A DNA stretch of 64,000 bases from Aequorivita todarodis (GCF_028561335.1 NZ_JAQQTG010000001.1:1-64000); one strand, 5' to 3'; shown: positions 9,020 through 17,956, counted from the stretch's first letter. Translations and numbers: made by a program. The notes: generated by a model not told the origin, from the sequence alone.

Positions 9020-10456
9020 TTAAAATTTTAATTCGCTTGCAGGAACGCCAAAGTATAATTCCAAAACTTTCAATTTAAAAATGTATTCAAATTTAGTTCT
9101 GTTTTCTTCAATTTTAGCGTTATCGAAGCGCAATTTTGATTGACTGAAATCAAAAGCATTTGTAAGCCCAACATCGTAGCGGTCTTTTGCGTATTGGTAT
9201 GCAAGTTCCTGTGATTCAAGAGCGACCGTTGCCGCTTCATAGGCTTTTTGGGCACCTTTTGCATCTACATAGGCTTGGTAAAGGTTGGACTCCAAATCAA
9301 GTTTTGCCTGTTCTAATTGGTATTCGGATCTTTTTAAATTGATCTTGCTCCTTTTCACATTGTTCCGGACCGATAGACCGTTGAATATGGGAATGTTCAG
9401 CTGCACGCCGTAAGAAATACCATCATTTAAGTAAAGTTGCTCTGTATAAGGAAGTGCGGACGTTGAAATTAAAGCATAATTTGGGGCCACGACCACATCG
9501 CCCGTTGCTTCCACCACCCCAATGGGTTGGGTTGGCCGATCTGGATCTACACCGCCTTGGAGTATTCTTGGGGCATCAGATTCTCTAGTGTTATAGTTTA
9601 TAAATCCTGATAGCGATGGATAATATTCGCTTCTGGCCAATTGCAAGTCTTTTTTAGCCAGTTCAACGTTTTCCGAAGCGATCTTTACTTCGGAACGGTT
9701 TTCTTGGGCTGCTTGAATTATTTCAGTTACAGGTTTTTCAGCAATTTCATCTTGAATTATTTCATATCCTTCATCTACAATATCAAAATTCTTATAATCC
9801 TTGATAAGAAGCAATTGCGCCAAGTTTATCAATGAAATTTCAACTGTGTTTTCGGCTACCGCAATTTTTTGTTTTTCACTGGCATCGGTAGCTTTTATCT
9901 CCAAAAGATCGCCTCGTGGCAGCACCCCCGCATCTACAAGGTCATTGGTTCTTTGCAATTGCTCCAAAGTAACAACGTTTTGCGATTTTGCCACATTCAG
10001 GTTTGCTTTGTTCAAAAGTATCTGAAGATATGCATTTGCCACAAGCAGTGAAATATCATCCTTCATTTTATCCAAATTATACTGGGCAGCAAGCCTTGAA
10101 ATTTCCGCGCGTTGGCTAGTCCTAATATTTCGAAGTCCGTTAAAAATGGAAATTCCAGCGGTAAGATTGTATGAAGAGTTACGCGTGGTTTGCGATTGCA
10201 ACACCCCAGTAGTCACATTTTGCGTTAGCCCCGTATTCCAGGAATTAGAGGCAGAACCATTCAGGGTTGGCAAATAGTTGCCAAAAGCATCTTTTTTGGC
10301 TAGTTCGGCTGTTTCGTAATCAAGTTCGCTCTGTTTTACCGAAATGTTATTTTCAAGGGCATGATTTACACATTCCTGCAAAGTCCATTTTTTGGTTTGA
10401 GCGGTCAAGGAAATGCTAAGTATCAAAAAAAAGAATGGGATTGCTAGCTTCTTCAT
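9020..10456 (-). CDS. TolC-family outer membrane efflux channel
   Basis: 478 residues from the ATG at 10456, chosen because it gives a clean signal peptide (MKKLAIPFFFLILSISLTAQ); the frame is open 36 codons further upstream but that extension reads into a repeat. Two outer-membrane-efflux repeats are visible: TLQECVNHALENNISVKQSEL starts the first, and the second has YGVQLNIPIFNGLSVRNNVKRS. Long helices rich in Ala, Glu and Lys follow each. It forms the outer membrane exit duct for the ABC exporter encoded by the upstream genes. No specific substrate can be read from the sequence. Confidence 0.9.
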   Translation of the reverse strand: MKKLAIPFFFLILSISLTAQTKKWTLQECVNHALENNISVKQSELDYETAELAKKDAFGNYLPTLNGSASNSWNTGLTQNVTTGVLQSQTTRNSSYNLTAGISIFNGLRNIRTSQRAEISRLAAQYNLDKMKDDISLLVANAYLQILLNKANLNVAKSQNVVTLEQLQRTNDLVDAGVLPRGDLLEIKATDASEKQKIAVAENTVEISLINLAQLLLIKDYKNFDIVDEGYEIIQDEIAEKPVTEIIQAAQENRSEVKIASENVELAKKDLQLARSEYYPSLSGFINYNTRESDAPRILQGGVDPDRPTQPIGVVEATGDVVVAPNYALISTSALPYTEQLYLNDGISYGVQLNIPIFNGLSVRNNVKRSKINLKRSEYQLEQAKLDLESNLYQAYVDAKGAQKAYEAATVALESQELAYQYAKDRYDVGLTNAFDFSQSKLRFDNAKIEENRTKFEYIFKLKVLELYFGVPASELKF

Positions 10457-10544
10457 AAGTTTTTCTATTGCTGAATAAGTCTTTTGCATTGCGATTGCGT
10501 TACAATATTTATAATTTTTTAATTGGTTTCTCGCTCTTTTTAAC

Positions 10545-10566
10545 CACAGAGACACAGAGAACACAG
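10545..10566. repeat. Short CACAGAGA-type repeat between adaptor and TolC genes
   Basis: The block CACAGAGACACAGAGAACAC is built from copies of ACACAGAG. Similar short blocks are widespread as intergenic fragments in unrelated bacterial genomes. It lies within a 115-base gap of an otherwise tight operon, and the open frame before the TolC start reads through it. Confidence 0.45.
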
Positions 10567-10571
10567 CGGTT

Positions 10572-11741
10572 TTATCCTCTGCCTCCCGTTGCTGGAGCGG
10601 GTTTTAATTGGTTCCAAACTTTTATATTGTCATCCTCGGAAACGCCGCTTTTCACCTCTACATCTATGCCGTCGCTCACGCCCAACATTACATCTCTTCT
10701 TTCAAATTTTTGATCGCCAACCATTACTTCCACGAAAGGCTTTTCCGTTTTTGGGTCGAATTGAACCAAGGCTTCCTTTATAGTTAACACATTTTCGGCC
10801 TTTGCAAGAATAATGGAAGCATTTGCACTTAAACCAGCACGAATGAAGGTATTGGTCGTGTCCAAGTTTTTCATCGTTCCCTTTATTTCAAACTGTATGG
10901 CCCCATTTTCGTCCACGCCTTTCGGGGCTATGTAATCCAATTCGGCATTAAACGTTTTATCGGAAATTGCGCCCACGGTAATTTCCAAAGGAAGGCCTTC
11001 CTTTATTTTTCCCACTTCGCTTTCGTCCACTTTTCCTTCAAAGATCATTTTGTCAACATCTGCTATTGTCGCAATCGTGGTTCCGTCATTAAAGTTGTTT
11101 GCCTCAATTACTTGATTTCCCGTTTTTACGGGAACGTCCAGGACCATTCCTGAAACGGTAGCGCGGATTTCGGTATTTGCCGAAGACCCCATTCCGCTGG
11201 TAGTTCCCGTTTTTACAATGTCGTAATTTTGATTTGCCGCAATGAGCCCCACTTGTTCTTGCTTCAGTCTTTGCTGGGCTTGGTCGTAAGAGAGTTGTGC
11301 TGTATCGAACTCGTTTGCAGAAATCACGCCTTTTTCAAAAAGTTCTTTCTGACGATTGTAGATGCTTTTTTGGTTTTCGAAAGCAAGCCGGGCAGTTTCC
11401 ACTTGTGTACGAACACTGTTGATGTTGCTTTTGGCACTGTTCAGCGAAGAAACGTTTGGAACTACCTTCACTTTTGCGATCAGATCACCCGCTTTAACTA
11501 TTTCACCGGCTTCCACAAAAATTTCATCAATAATTCCAGAAATATTGGGCTTTATTAGCACTTCTTCCTTTGGAACGATGCTTCCCGTGGCCACCGTTTT
11601 TTTAACGACGGAGCCCACGACAGGTTTTTCGGTTTCATAAACCACCGGGTCTTCAATATTTTTGGAATATAGCCAGTACATAGAAGCCACAAAGAGTACA
11701 GCGATTGTGACGAGGATGATTATGGTTTTTGTTTTTTTCAT
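10572..11741 (-). CDS. MacA-like/HlyD family periplasmic adaptor protein
   Basis: 389 residues. N-terminal anchor (KTKTIIILVTIAVLFVASMYWLY), first lipoyl half (KTVATGSIVPKEEVLIKPNISG), coiled-coil hairpin with the tip FEKGVISANEFDTAQL, second lipoyl half (ATVSGMVLDVPVKTGNQV) and beta-barrel domains. The C-terminus is GVSEDDNIKVWNQLKPAPATGGRG. It is the likely direct partner of the MacB-type permeases encoded upstream, spanning the periplasm to the TolC channel. Start ATG at 11741 is clear. It is the first of two adaptors in this operon, with only general similarity to the second. Confidence 0.9.
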   Translation of the reverse strand: MKKTKTIIILVTIAVLFVASMYWLYSKNIEDPVVYETEKPVVGSVVKKTVATGSIVPKEEVLIKPNISGIIDEIFVEAGEIVKAGDLIAKVKVVPNVSSLNSAKSNINSVRTQVETARLAFENQKSIYNRQKELFEKGVISANEFDTAQLSYDQAQQRLKQEQVGLIAANQNYDIVKTGTTSGMGSSANTEIRATVSGMVLDVPVKTGNQVIEANNFNDGTTIATIADVDKMIFEGKVDESEVGKIKEGLPLEITVGAISDKTFNAELDYIAPKGVDENGAIQFEIKGTMKNLDTTNTFIRAGLSANASIILAKAENVLTIKEALVQFDPKTEKPFVEVMVGDQKFERRDVMLGVSDGIDVEVKSGVSEDDNIKVWNQLKPAPATGGRG

Positions 11742-11803
11742 TTTTTTTGATTGTTGAAATTATTCTCTAATTGATGACGCTTCCTATTTTTAGAATTATG
11801 AAT

Positions 11804-12226
11804 TTATGCACCCAATAAAGGCAATTGTTTTATTTTATGATAGGTTAACGCCATTGCGATACATTGCTTTAATTCCGCTTCGGGTATTTTTTCATTCAAA
11901 TTGAAAACGATCGCTCGGTTTTTTTCAAAGTTGAATTTGTCTTTATAAACCGTTTTAAAAGTAGGCACCAACTTGGAGGTGCATTTAAAATACATTGCAA
12001 ATTGGTCCGGCGCCTTTGCCTTCCAATCCATTCGTAGCGTGCTTCCGAATTTTGTTACATAACTCGGTTCGCCCCATTTAAGGGTTTCTTCCAGTTTTTC
12101 AACCCCTTCGGTTTCCGATGCGGTGCTTAAAACCAAAGCCCGAAGATGAAGCATTTGGCGCTTCACCGTTTTTGGATAGTTTTCAAAAACATCGTCAACT
12201 CTTGGATCTGTTGTCAATTCCATCAT
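11804..12226 (-). CDS. DUF1801 domain-containing protein
   Basis: 140 residues of the DUF1801 (YdhG/YdeI-like) family: small alpha/beta proteins with the pattern LEETLKWGEPSYV, then MDWKAKAPDQFAMYF and a C-terminal ALTYHKIKQLPLLG. No biochemical role is established for the family. It lies between the second permease gene (6 bases) and the first adaptor gene (62 bases) on the same strand, so it is co-transcribed with the exporter, but nothing in it suggests membrane or export work. Confidence 0.85.
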   Translation of the reverse strand: MMELTTDPRVDDVFENYPKTVKRQMLHLRALVLSTASETEGVEKLEETLKWGEPSYVTKFGSTLRMDWKAKAPDQFAMYFKCTSKLVPTFKTVYKDKFNFEKNRAIVFNLNEKIPEAELKQCIAMALTYHKIKQLPLLGA

Positions 12227-12232
12227 TGGGTC

Positions 12233-13504
12233 TTATTCAGTTCTTAATGCTTCAACGGGTCTTACCTTAATGGCATTTTGCGCAGGAATCAAACCCGCCA
12301 AAAGTCCGGAAACTATCAAAATGGTCAATGCTATAAAGACAACGCCTATGTTTACGGAAGGATTTATAAACATCATTTCGCTGGTGTCCATAGTGCTCAG
12401 CTGATAATTTACCAGCCATAGCACGGCGGATGCCAAAATGATTCCTGCCATTCCAGAAACAATGGTCAAAAAAATCGATTCCAATAATATCTGTGCGCGT
12501 ATGCTCCAAGGCGTTGCTCCCAAAGCACGGCGAATACCTATTTCCTTGGTGCGTTCCTTTACCACAATCAACATAATATTGCTAATGCCAATGATGCCGG
12601 AAAGCAACACTAGAATTCCAACGAAATAAGCCACAAAATTTAACGCAGTAAACAGGCCATTTATCTTGTTGTATTCTTGGTAAAGATCGAAGTTCCCAAC
12701 GGCGCGATCGTCATTTGGATTAATGGTGTGCCGCGTTTTTATAACATCAAAAATTTGTGATTTCAACTCGGTAATTGAAAAATCGTCTTGAGCGGTGATT
12801 GCCATCCAACCAACGATATCGCCCATATTGAACGCCTGTGAAAATGATGTGAAGGGAACGTATATTTCCTTTTGCATTTCTTCGGGGTCGCCGTTGTTTC
12901 CTTTCTTTTTGTAGGTGCCAATGACCATAAAGTTAACGCCGTTTATTTTAATGTAGGAACCAATAACCTCTTCTTTTGGTTCATATAGAGCACTTTGAAC
13001 ACCGCTGCCGATGATGGCGACCTTGCGTTTCTCGTTGATGTCTGAATAATTTATAAACCTGCCGGAAGTGATGTCCATGGGCTGTTGTTGGATTATTTCG
13101 GGATAATCGCCATAAACGTTGAAAGCACCCGTTTGAAGGCCCCGAACCACGTTATTGCTTCCGCGGAAACCACCCAATTGATTTCTTGGGGAAACAAAGC
13201 GAAGGCCCTGCACGTTTTGTTTAATAGCGGCAACATCGTCGGTTTTAAAATTGTACCTGCGGCCCTTTGGCAAACCTTTATAAGGCTGTGAAGCGGTTTG
13301 GGACCACATAAACATGGAATTGGTAGCCATACCACTGAAACCTTGTTTTATACCATTTTCCAGACCGTTGCCTGCTGCTAAAAGAATTACTAAAATGAAA
13401 ATACCCCAAAGCACGCCGAAAGCAGTCAACACAGTCCTAAACCAGTTGCTGCTCAGGGCTTCAAGTATCTCCGCCCAACTGTCTCTGCTGAATAGTTTAC
13501 TCAT
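12233..13504 (-). CDS. MacB/FtsX-type ABC transporter permease (second copy)
   Basis: 423 residues from the ATG at 13504, which overlaps the stop of the first permease by 8 bases (ATGAGTAA); an ATG 12 bases further upstream is less likely. Architecture is that of MacB permeases without a fused ATPase: one N-terminal membrane helix (FRTVLTAFGVLWGIFILVILLAAGNG), a large periplasmic MacB-PCD domain (residues about 50-290), and three C-terminal helices with the FtsX motif IGISNIMLIVVKERTKEIGIRRALGA. It is paralogous to the next gene upstream, so the pair probably forms a heterodimer. Confidence 0.93.
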   Translation of the reverse strand: MSKLFSRDSWAEILEALSSNWFRTVLTAFGVLWGIFILVILLAAGNGLENGIKQGFSGMATNSMFMWSQTASQPYKGLPKGRRYNFKTDDVAAIKQNVQGLRFVSPRNQLGGFRGSNNVVRGLQTGAFNVYGDYPEIIQQQPMDITSGRFINYSDINEKRKVAIIGSGVQSALYEPKEEVIGSYIKINGVNFMVIGTYKKKGNNGDPEEMQKEIYVPFTSFSQAFNMGDIVGWMAITAQDDFSITELKSQIFDVIKTRHTINPNDDRAVGNFDLYQEYNKINGLFTALNFVAYFVGILVLLSGIIGISNIMLIVVKERTKEIGIRRALGATPWSIRAQILLESIFLTIVSGMAGIILASAVLWLVNYQLSTMDTSEMMFINPSVNIGVVFIALTILIVSGLLAGLIPAQNAIKVRPVEALRTE

Positions 13505-14741
13505 CGCGCAAAGCATCTATGGGTTTAATATTTGCGGCTCGGTATGCCGGGAAAAATCCGGCAACGGCTCCCGCGACCACTAGAATGATTACTGTTGTGA
13601 TTGCCACAGAAAAATCTACGGAAGGATTTCGGATGTAGTCTGTTTCAATGAATGGACCAACCATCTGCAATAAAAACAAACTAAAAATGAGCCCAACGAA
13701 GCCTGCAATTGCCGTAACAAAAATAGATTCGTGGAGTATCATTCCGATAATGGACCACGGCTGGGCGCCAATAGCTTTGCGAATGCCTATTTCCTTGGTG
13801 CGCTCTTTAACGATGATGAGCATAATGTTGCTAACGCCCACCACCCCGGCAATGATAGTACAAATGCCCACACCCCAGAAAAACCAGCGGATCATATTAT
13901 TAAGGTCGTAAAACTTTTTGGTGTTTTCCAAAGTGTTGTTCACGTTTACGGCTCTTTCATCCGTTGGCGCAATGGTGTGCTTTGCTTTTAAATCTGCTTC
14001 CAATGCTGCCGAAAAAGCTTCGGAAGCCGCCAAGGCATCTTCGAAGTTATCCTGCTTTTCAAGTGTAAAAGCCAAGGACCTAAGTTTATCGCCAGCGTTA
14101 TAAATTCTTTGTGCAGTTGTTAAAGGAATAAAAATACGGGTTTCCTCGCGCTCGCCACCTGGATCGCTATAAATACCGACCACTTTAAATTTTATCCCCG
14201 CAATGTCAACATATTCGCCGAGCGCATTTTTACCTTTGAAAAGGTCCAAATACACCTGATTGCCGATTATGGCTATTTTTTCATTCGAATTCAAGTCCCT
14301 TTGATTTACAAATCTTCCGGCGACCAAAGTTGCGTTTTCCAAAAATTGGTAGTCAGGCCGAACCCCTTCCACCCTATAGCTTCCGTTTTCCTTTTTGTAG
14401 GTTGTCAACTGCCCCCACCTGCTGTAAACGCCAGATTTGAGTTCCAGTTTGTCGCTGTTTTTGTTGACCGCCATTTCATAATCACGGTTATCCAGTTCAA
14501 TAAATCGCCCGGGATTGAGCCCTTTGTATTCCACCGAAGTTACGTTTGTCCAGACGCTGATGCGGTTGGTGGCATCCCTTTCAAATTCCTTTTCGACCCC
14601 GTTGGACATACCTTGGCCAATGGCGAGCAAAATGACCAAAATGAAAATTCCCGAAGCTACGGATAGACCCGTTAAAAAAGTTCGCAGCTTGTTTTTGCGA
14701 ATCGCTTCAAAAATTTCCTGCCAGCGTTCAATGTTAAACAT
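13497..14741 (-). CDS. MacB/FtsX-type ABC transporter permease (first copy)
   Basis: 414 residues from the ATG at 14741, which overlaps the stop of the ATPase gene by 8 bases (ATGTTTAA). A longer frame from 14798 lies inside the ATPase and is rejected. One N-terminal helix (LRTFLTGLSVASGIFILVILLAIGQG), a periplasmic MacB-PCD domain, then three C-terminal helices with VGVSNIMLIIVKERTKEIGIRKAIGA, ending IKPIDALRDE. MacB-type proteins do not move substrate through the membrane themselves but drive periplasmic substrates through TolC by mechanotransmission. Confidence 0.93.
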   Translation of the reverse strand: MFNIERWQEIFEAIRKNKLRTFLTGLSVASGIFILVILLAIGQGMSNGVEKEFERDATNRISVWTNVTSVEYKGLNPGRFIELDNRDYEMAVNKNSDKLELKSGVYSRWGQLTTYKKENGSYRVEGVRPDYQFLENATLVAGRFVNQRDLNSNEKIAIIGNQVYLDLFKGKNALGEYVDIAGIKFKVVGIYSDPGGEREETRIFIPLTTAQRIYNAGDKLRSLAFTLEKQDNFEDALAASEAFSAALEADLKAKHTIAPTDERAVNVNNTLENTKKFYDLNNMIRWFFWGVGICTIIAGVVGVSNIMLIIVKERTKEIGIRKAIGAQPWSIIGMILHESIFVTAIAGFVGLIFSLFLLQMVGPFIETDYIRNPSVDFSVAITTVIILVVAGAVAGFFPAYRAANIKPIDALRDE

Positions 14742-15441
14742 AGGCTTCGGCTTTAGCACGTACTTGGTCCACCTTGGAATCGTCAATGATAATTCCATCT
14801 TTTAGATTGACAATGCGCTTGGTCATGTGTGCAATATCGTCTTCGTGGGTAACGATCAAAATGGTTTTTCCTTCGTCGTTAATGCCTTGGATGAGCTCCA
14901 TTACTTCGTAAGAAGTTTTGGAGTCAAGCGCTCCGGTGGGTTCGTCGGCAAGCAATACCTTTGGATCGCTGGCCAAGGCGCGTGCAATGGCCACACGTTG
15001 CTTTTGTCCGCCAGAAAGTTCGTTGGGAAGATGTGAAGCCCAATCTGCCAGGCCTACTTTTTCAAGATAGTGCATGGCTTTTTCGGTGCGAATGTTTCGT
15101 TTCACGCCTTGGTAATAAAGGGGCATAGCCACATTGTCCAAAGCCGATTTGTAATTGATAAGATTGAAGGACTGAAAAATGAAACCGAGGAACTTGTTGC
15201 GGTAGCGTGCGGCCACTTTTTCGTTCAAGTTTTTGATCAATGTACCGTCGAGGGTGTAAGTGCCTTCATCAGCTTCATCTAAAATACCAAGAATGTTGAG
15301 CAAAGTGGATTTTCCTGAACCGGAAGAACCCATAATGGAAACCATTTCTCCTTCGGAAACCGAAAAGTTAATCCCTTTTAAAACATGGAGCGAATTTTTG
15401 CCCATGTGATATGATTTATGAAGGTTTTTGATTTCTATCAT
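14734..15441 (-). CDS. ABC transporter ATP-binding protein (MacB/LolD type)
   Basis: 235 residues. Walker [10 protein letters not shown] at residues 38-46, Q-loop FIFQSFNL near 88-95, signature LSGGQKQR at 142-149, Walker [13 protein letters not shown] from 162, and the switch His in IVTHEDD. It is the first gene of the export operon and the only ATPase in it, so it must power both permeases. There are about 140 bases of non-coding DNA upstream; on the minus strand they contain TTATTTTG, near but not equal to the -7 consensus. Confidence 0.95.
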   Translation of the reverse strand: MIEIKNLHKSYHMGKNSLHVLKGINFSVSEGEMVSIMGSSGSGKSTLLNILGILDEADEGTYTLDGTLIKNLNEKVAARYRNKFLGFIFQSFNLINYKSALDNVAMPLYYQGVKRNIRTEKAMHYLEKVGLADWASHLPNELSGGQKQRVAIARALASDPKVLLADEPTGALDSKTSYEVMELIQGINDEGKTILIVTHEDDIAHMTKRIVNLKDGIIIDDSKVDQVRAKAEAYV

Positions 15442-15582
15442 CCTGAAATTTGTTGGATTACAAAATAAGGTGGAAATTCCATCCTATATGTGAAATTCTT
15501 GTTAAGACTTGAAAAGATTATGGGTTTCGCTTTTTATAAGACTCAAAAAGCTGGGGTATGTTACAGTACCGATTGAAAAAAA

Positions 15583-15819
15583 TCAGGAGTTTTCCTGGGA
15601 GCGGGCTTTTTTTCGGCTTCGGTAGATAGCGTAGCCAACTCCGCCGATAAGCAGGTACGGGAAAATCATAAGATAAACGATACCGTTGTTGATGCCTTTG
15701 GCTGCCTGTCCTCCTTCTTCACTTTCCAAAACCGCGCGGCACATGGCGCATTGGGCTTCGGCGGGGACTGTCGCGATGAGAAATAAAATCAATAGTATGA
15801 AAAGAATTTTTGCTTTCAT
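15583..15819 (-). CDS. Small membrane protein of the cytochrome oxidase assembly cluster
   Basis: 78 residues. A signal peptide or first helix (MKAKILFILLILFLIATVPAEA) is followed by QCAMCRAVLES with a CxxC pair, then a second helix (VYLMIFPYLLIGGVGYAIY) and a basic tail (RSRKKARSQ). I do not know a named family. It is last in the run SCO1-DUF420-this gene, so a role in copper or haem delivery to the oxidase, with the CxxC exposed to the periplasm, is reasonable but only inferred. Confidence 0.75.
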   Translation of the reverse strand: MKAKILFILLILFLIATVPAEAQCAMCRAVLESEEGGQAAKGINNGIVYLMIFPYLLIGGVGYAIYRSRKKARSQENS

Positions 15820-15870
15820 TTGGTATTCATAATTTAAAAAAATAAGCGTAAACTTTAGGTTTCACGGTTA

Positions 15871-15924
15871 TCTTTTTTCTTTTTTCTTTTTTCTTTGTTC
15901 TTTTCTCTTTTCTCTTTTCTCCTT
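15871..15924. repeat. Polypyrimidine low-complexity tract
   Basis: About 54 bases of only C and T with one G: three CTTTTTT-like heptamers, then TTTTCTC-like units. It lies between the DUF420 stop and the small membrane protein gene, so in the mRNA it is an A/G-rich leader for the latter. It is prone to replication slippage. Confidence 0.7.
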
Positions 15925-16452
15925 TTAATAATACGGTGAAATCATCAAATAAACAATTACGCCGCTCACGGCCACATAGAGCCATAACGGATAGGTGATT
16001 CGAGCAATTTTTCGGTGTTTGTAAAACCTTCCCGAAATGGCGCGGACATAGGTTATCAGCACAAAAGGGATAACGATGATGGATAGCAAAATATGCGTTA
16101 ACAGAATAAAATAATATACATATTTCAACATTCCCTCGCCGCCGTACACGGTTGAATCTGAAGTCATGTGATAGGCCATATATAATATCAAAAACACAAC
16201 GGAACAGCCGATTGCAGTTTTCATCAGTCTTTCGTGTAATTTTCTGTTTCCTTTCCTAATTTGATAGACGGCGGTTACCAAAAGCATAGCCGTGATACCG
16301 TTAATGGTTGCATATATGGGAGGCAGAAAGCCCAAGCGTTCCACTCCCGGTATTTTTACCGAAAACAAGGCCGCAACCGCCAAAGGAATAGCAATGGAAA
16401 AGATCCAGATCCAAATGTTATATTTTTTTGTGTTCGCTGCTGTAGGCTGCAT
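15925..16452 (-). CDS. DUF420 family membrane protein (CtaM-like)
   Basis: 175 residues with five predicted membrane helices (IWIWIFSIAIPLAVAALFS; INGITAMLLVTAVYQIR; AIGCSVVFLILYMAYHM; YFILLTHILLSIIVIPFVLI; YPLWLYVAVSGVIVYLMI). The pattern GNRKLHERLMKT and the YFILLTHILLS helix with its conserved His fit DUF420. Staphylococcal DUF420 protein CtaM is needed for haem-copper oxidase activity. The gene is 2 bases after SCO1, which supports an oxidase maturation role. Confidence 0.88.
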   Translation of the reverse strand: MQPTAANTKKYNIWIWIFSIAIPLAVAALFSVKIPGVERLGFLPPIYATINGITAMLLVTAVYQIRKGNRKLHERLMKTAIGCSVVFLILYMAYHMTSDSTVYGGEGMLKYVYYFILLTHILLSIIVIPFVLITYVRAISGRFYKHRKIARITYPLWLYVAVSGVIVYLMISPYY

Positions 16453-16454
16453 TG

Positions 16455-17078
16455 TTACAATAAATTTTTGATGTCTTCTTTTAGCATTTGTAGCTGTTTA
16501 TCGTCAAGTCCATCGTAATAAATCATCGGGTTTCCATTGTCGTCCTTTCTGGAACGGATGTTGCCATTTTGGTCTATCAATGCGAAAAAGCCGGAATGTT
16601 CAAAACCTCCGTCTGCCTCTGGCACTTCGCCCACGTACAGATTGAAACCTTCGTTTGCGAGTTTAAATATTTTTTCCTTATCGCCCGTTAAAAGATGCCA
16701 TTGTAATTTTGTAATGCCCTTAGTTTTTGCGTATTCCTTTAAAACTTCGGGTGTGTCGTGCTCGGGATCAATGGAAAAGGAAGCCATGCCGACTTTGGGA
16801 TTGCCCAAAAACTCATTTTGGATTTTGATCATGTTTTCGGTCATAATTGGACAAATGCTGGGGCAGGTAGTGAAGAAAAACTCTACTACATACACTTTGC
16901 CTTCATAGTCTTTATTGGTAATCGTTTTTCCGTGCTGGTCCGTAAAGCTGAAAGCGGGTACGGCACCAATAGTTTCAAGATCGGATTTTGAAAGGGTATC
17001 CACGATTTTTGGCACCGCCCAAATTCCAAAAATCAAAATAATAAATGAAATGCCTATGTATGAATAATTCTTTTTCAT
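16455..17078 (-). CDS. SCO1/SenC copper chaperone for cytochrome c oxidase
   Basis: 207 residues. One N-terminal membrane anchor (YIGISFIILIFGIWAVP), then a thioredoxin-fold domain with copper ligands Cys72 and Cys76 (TCPSICP) and His161 (FEHSGFF), plus SIDPEHDTPEVLKEYA. SCO proteins insert copper into the CuA site of oxidase subunit II; the caa3-type subunit II at 43259-44329 has such a site. The C-terminal RSRKDDNGNP block is shared with the SCO-like paralog immediately upstream. Confidence 0.93.
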   Translation of the reverse strand: MKKNYSYIGISFIILIFGIWAVPKIVDTLSKSDLETIGAVPAFSFTDQHGKTITNKDYEGKVYVVEFFFTTCPSICPIMTENMIKIQNEFLGNPKVGMASFSIDPEHDTPEVLKEYAKTKGITKLQWHLLTGDKEKIFKLANEGFNLYVGEVPEADGGFEHSGFFALIDQNGNIRSRKDDNGNPMIYYDGLDDKQLQMLKEDIKNLL

Positions 17079-17170
17079 TTTTTAGATGATTCTAAAGCTA
17101 CTGTTAATACTATCCAAATATTCATTATGAACGCGGGCCAACTGAAAACCGCGACTGCGACTGTAAACTC

Positions 17171-17836
17171 TTATATCTCCCTGTTCGATTTATACTTCTT
17201 CAAAGCCCGTCTGTATTCTGCCAAAAGCACTTTCACGTCATCGCTCATTTTGTTGTTTATTTCTGCAATGTTGCTGGAGTCAAAACCATACATCACTCCT
17301 GCATCCTCGTCATCTTTCCTTCCCCGAAGGCTCCGTTCTTTGTCTATTATAAAAACATAGGGGCTGGACAGATTGGAATCCAGCGCAAGGTTTGAGTTAA
17401 GCGACTGAAAAACCCGCTTGATGTCCGTTTCGGGACCAAAGGCGAAGAACCACGCATCGGTGGGTGCTATCTGTTTCAGTTTTTGCTCAATGTTTTTAGC
17501 CTGTTCTTGGGCGCCCTCGGGCAATAGGATCACAAATTGAAATTCTTTGAACTCGTGGTTCTTGCTGTATATTTTTTGGGCAAGGTTATAGGCGTACGCC
17601 CTGTGATCCTCCAGGTTATTTCCGAAAAACCCCAAAACCGTAATGCGGTCTTCCAACTGGACTGGTTTCCCTTGAAGATCCTTAAAGCCATCCAACTCAG
17701 CGACTGAAGGTGTCAATACCGGCAACGGCTTAAAATAATTGGTGCTCATTGCAAAAAATATATATGCCGTTATAGGCAGTATAAACAGGATGCCGAGGAC
17801 GATATATTTCTTAATATTTGCACTATTTTTTTTCAT
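17171..17836 (-). CDS. SCO-like membrane-anchored thioredoxin-fold protein lacking copper ligands
   Basis: 221 residues from the ATG at 17836; a TTG 30 bases upstream is less likely. N-terminal anchor (KKYIVLGILFILPITAYIFFA). The region VQLEDRITVLGFFGNNLEDHRAYAYNLAQ occupies the place of the SCO copper loop but has no Cys. The C-terminal part FIIDKERSLRGRKDDEDAGVMYGFDSS aligns by eye with the SCO1 tail (LIDQNGNIRSRKDDNGNPMIYYDGLDD). So it looks like a diverged SCO paralog that cannot bind copper in the usual way. It precedes SCO1 by 92 bases. Confidence 0.75.
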   Translation of the reverse strand: MKKNSANIKKYIVLGILFILPITAYIFFAMSTNYFKPLPVLTPSVAELDGFKDLQGKPVQLEDRITVLGFFGNNLEDHRAYAYNLAQKIYSKNHEFKEFQFVILLPEGAQEQAKNIEQKLKQIAPTDAWFFAFGPETDIKRVFQSLNSNLALDSNLSSPYVFIIDKERSLRGRKDDEDAGVMYGFDSSNIAEINNKMSDDVKVLLAEYRRALKKYKSNREI

Positions 17837-17930
17837 GTCGAAAAAGGTAGATTGGCTGGTTTGCAAAAATACAGGGTAAAAGGGGTCTGGGCAATGTTTT
17901 GGGTGTTAATTTTAAAGTTTCAGTTCATAA

Positions 17931-17956
17931 AAAAACCCTCAAAAAAGAGGGTTTTT
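17931..17956 (-). terminator. Intrinsic terminator after the oxidase subunit IV gene
   Basis: Arms AAAAACCCTC (17931-17940) and GAGGGTTTTT (17947-17956) form a perfect 10-base stem with a 6-base loop and a T-run on the minus strand. It separates the structural genes (ctaB to subunit IV) from the assembly genes downstream. Confidence 0.85.

Noticed and set aside
10457-10564. N-terminal extension of the TolC-type protein
   Set aside because: It would place 36 residues, partly encoded by the CACAGAGA repeat neighbourhood, before a perfect signal peptide.
14742-14798. Earlier ATG for the first permease
   Set aside because: It lies inside the ATPase gene; the 8-base overlap start at 14741 matches the overlap used by the next permease.
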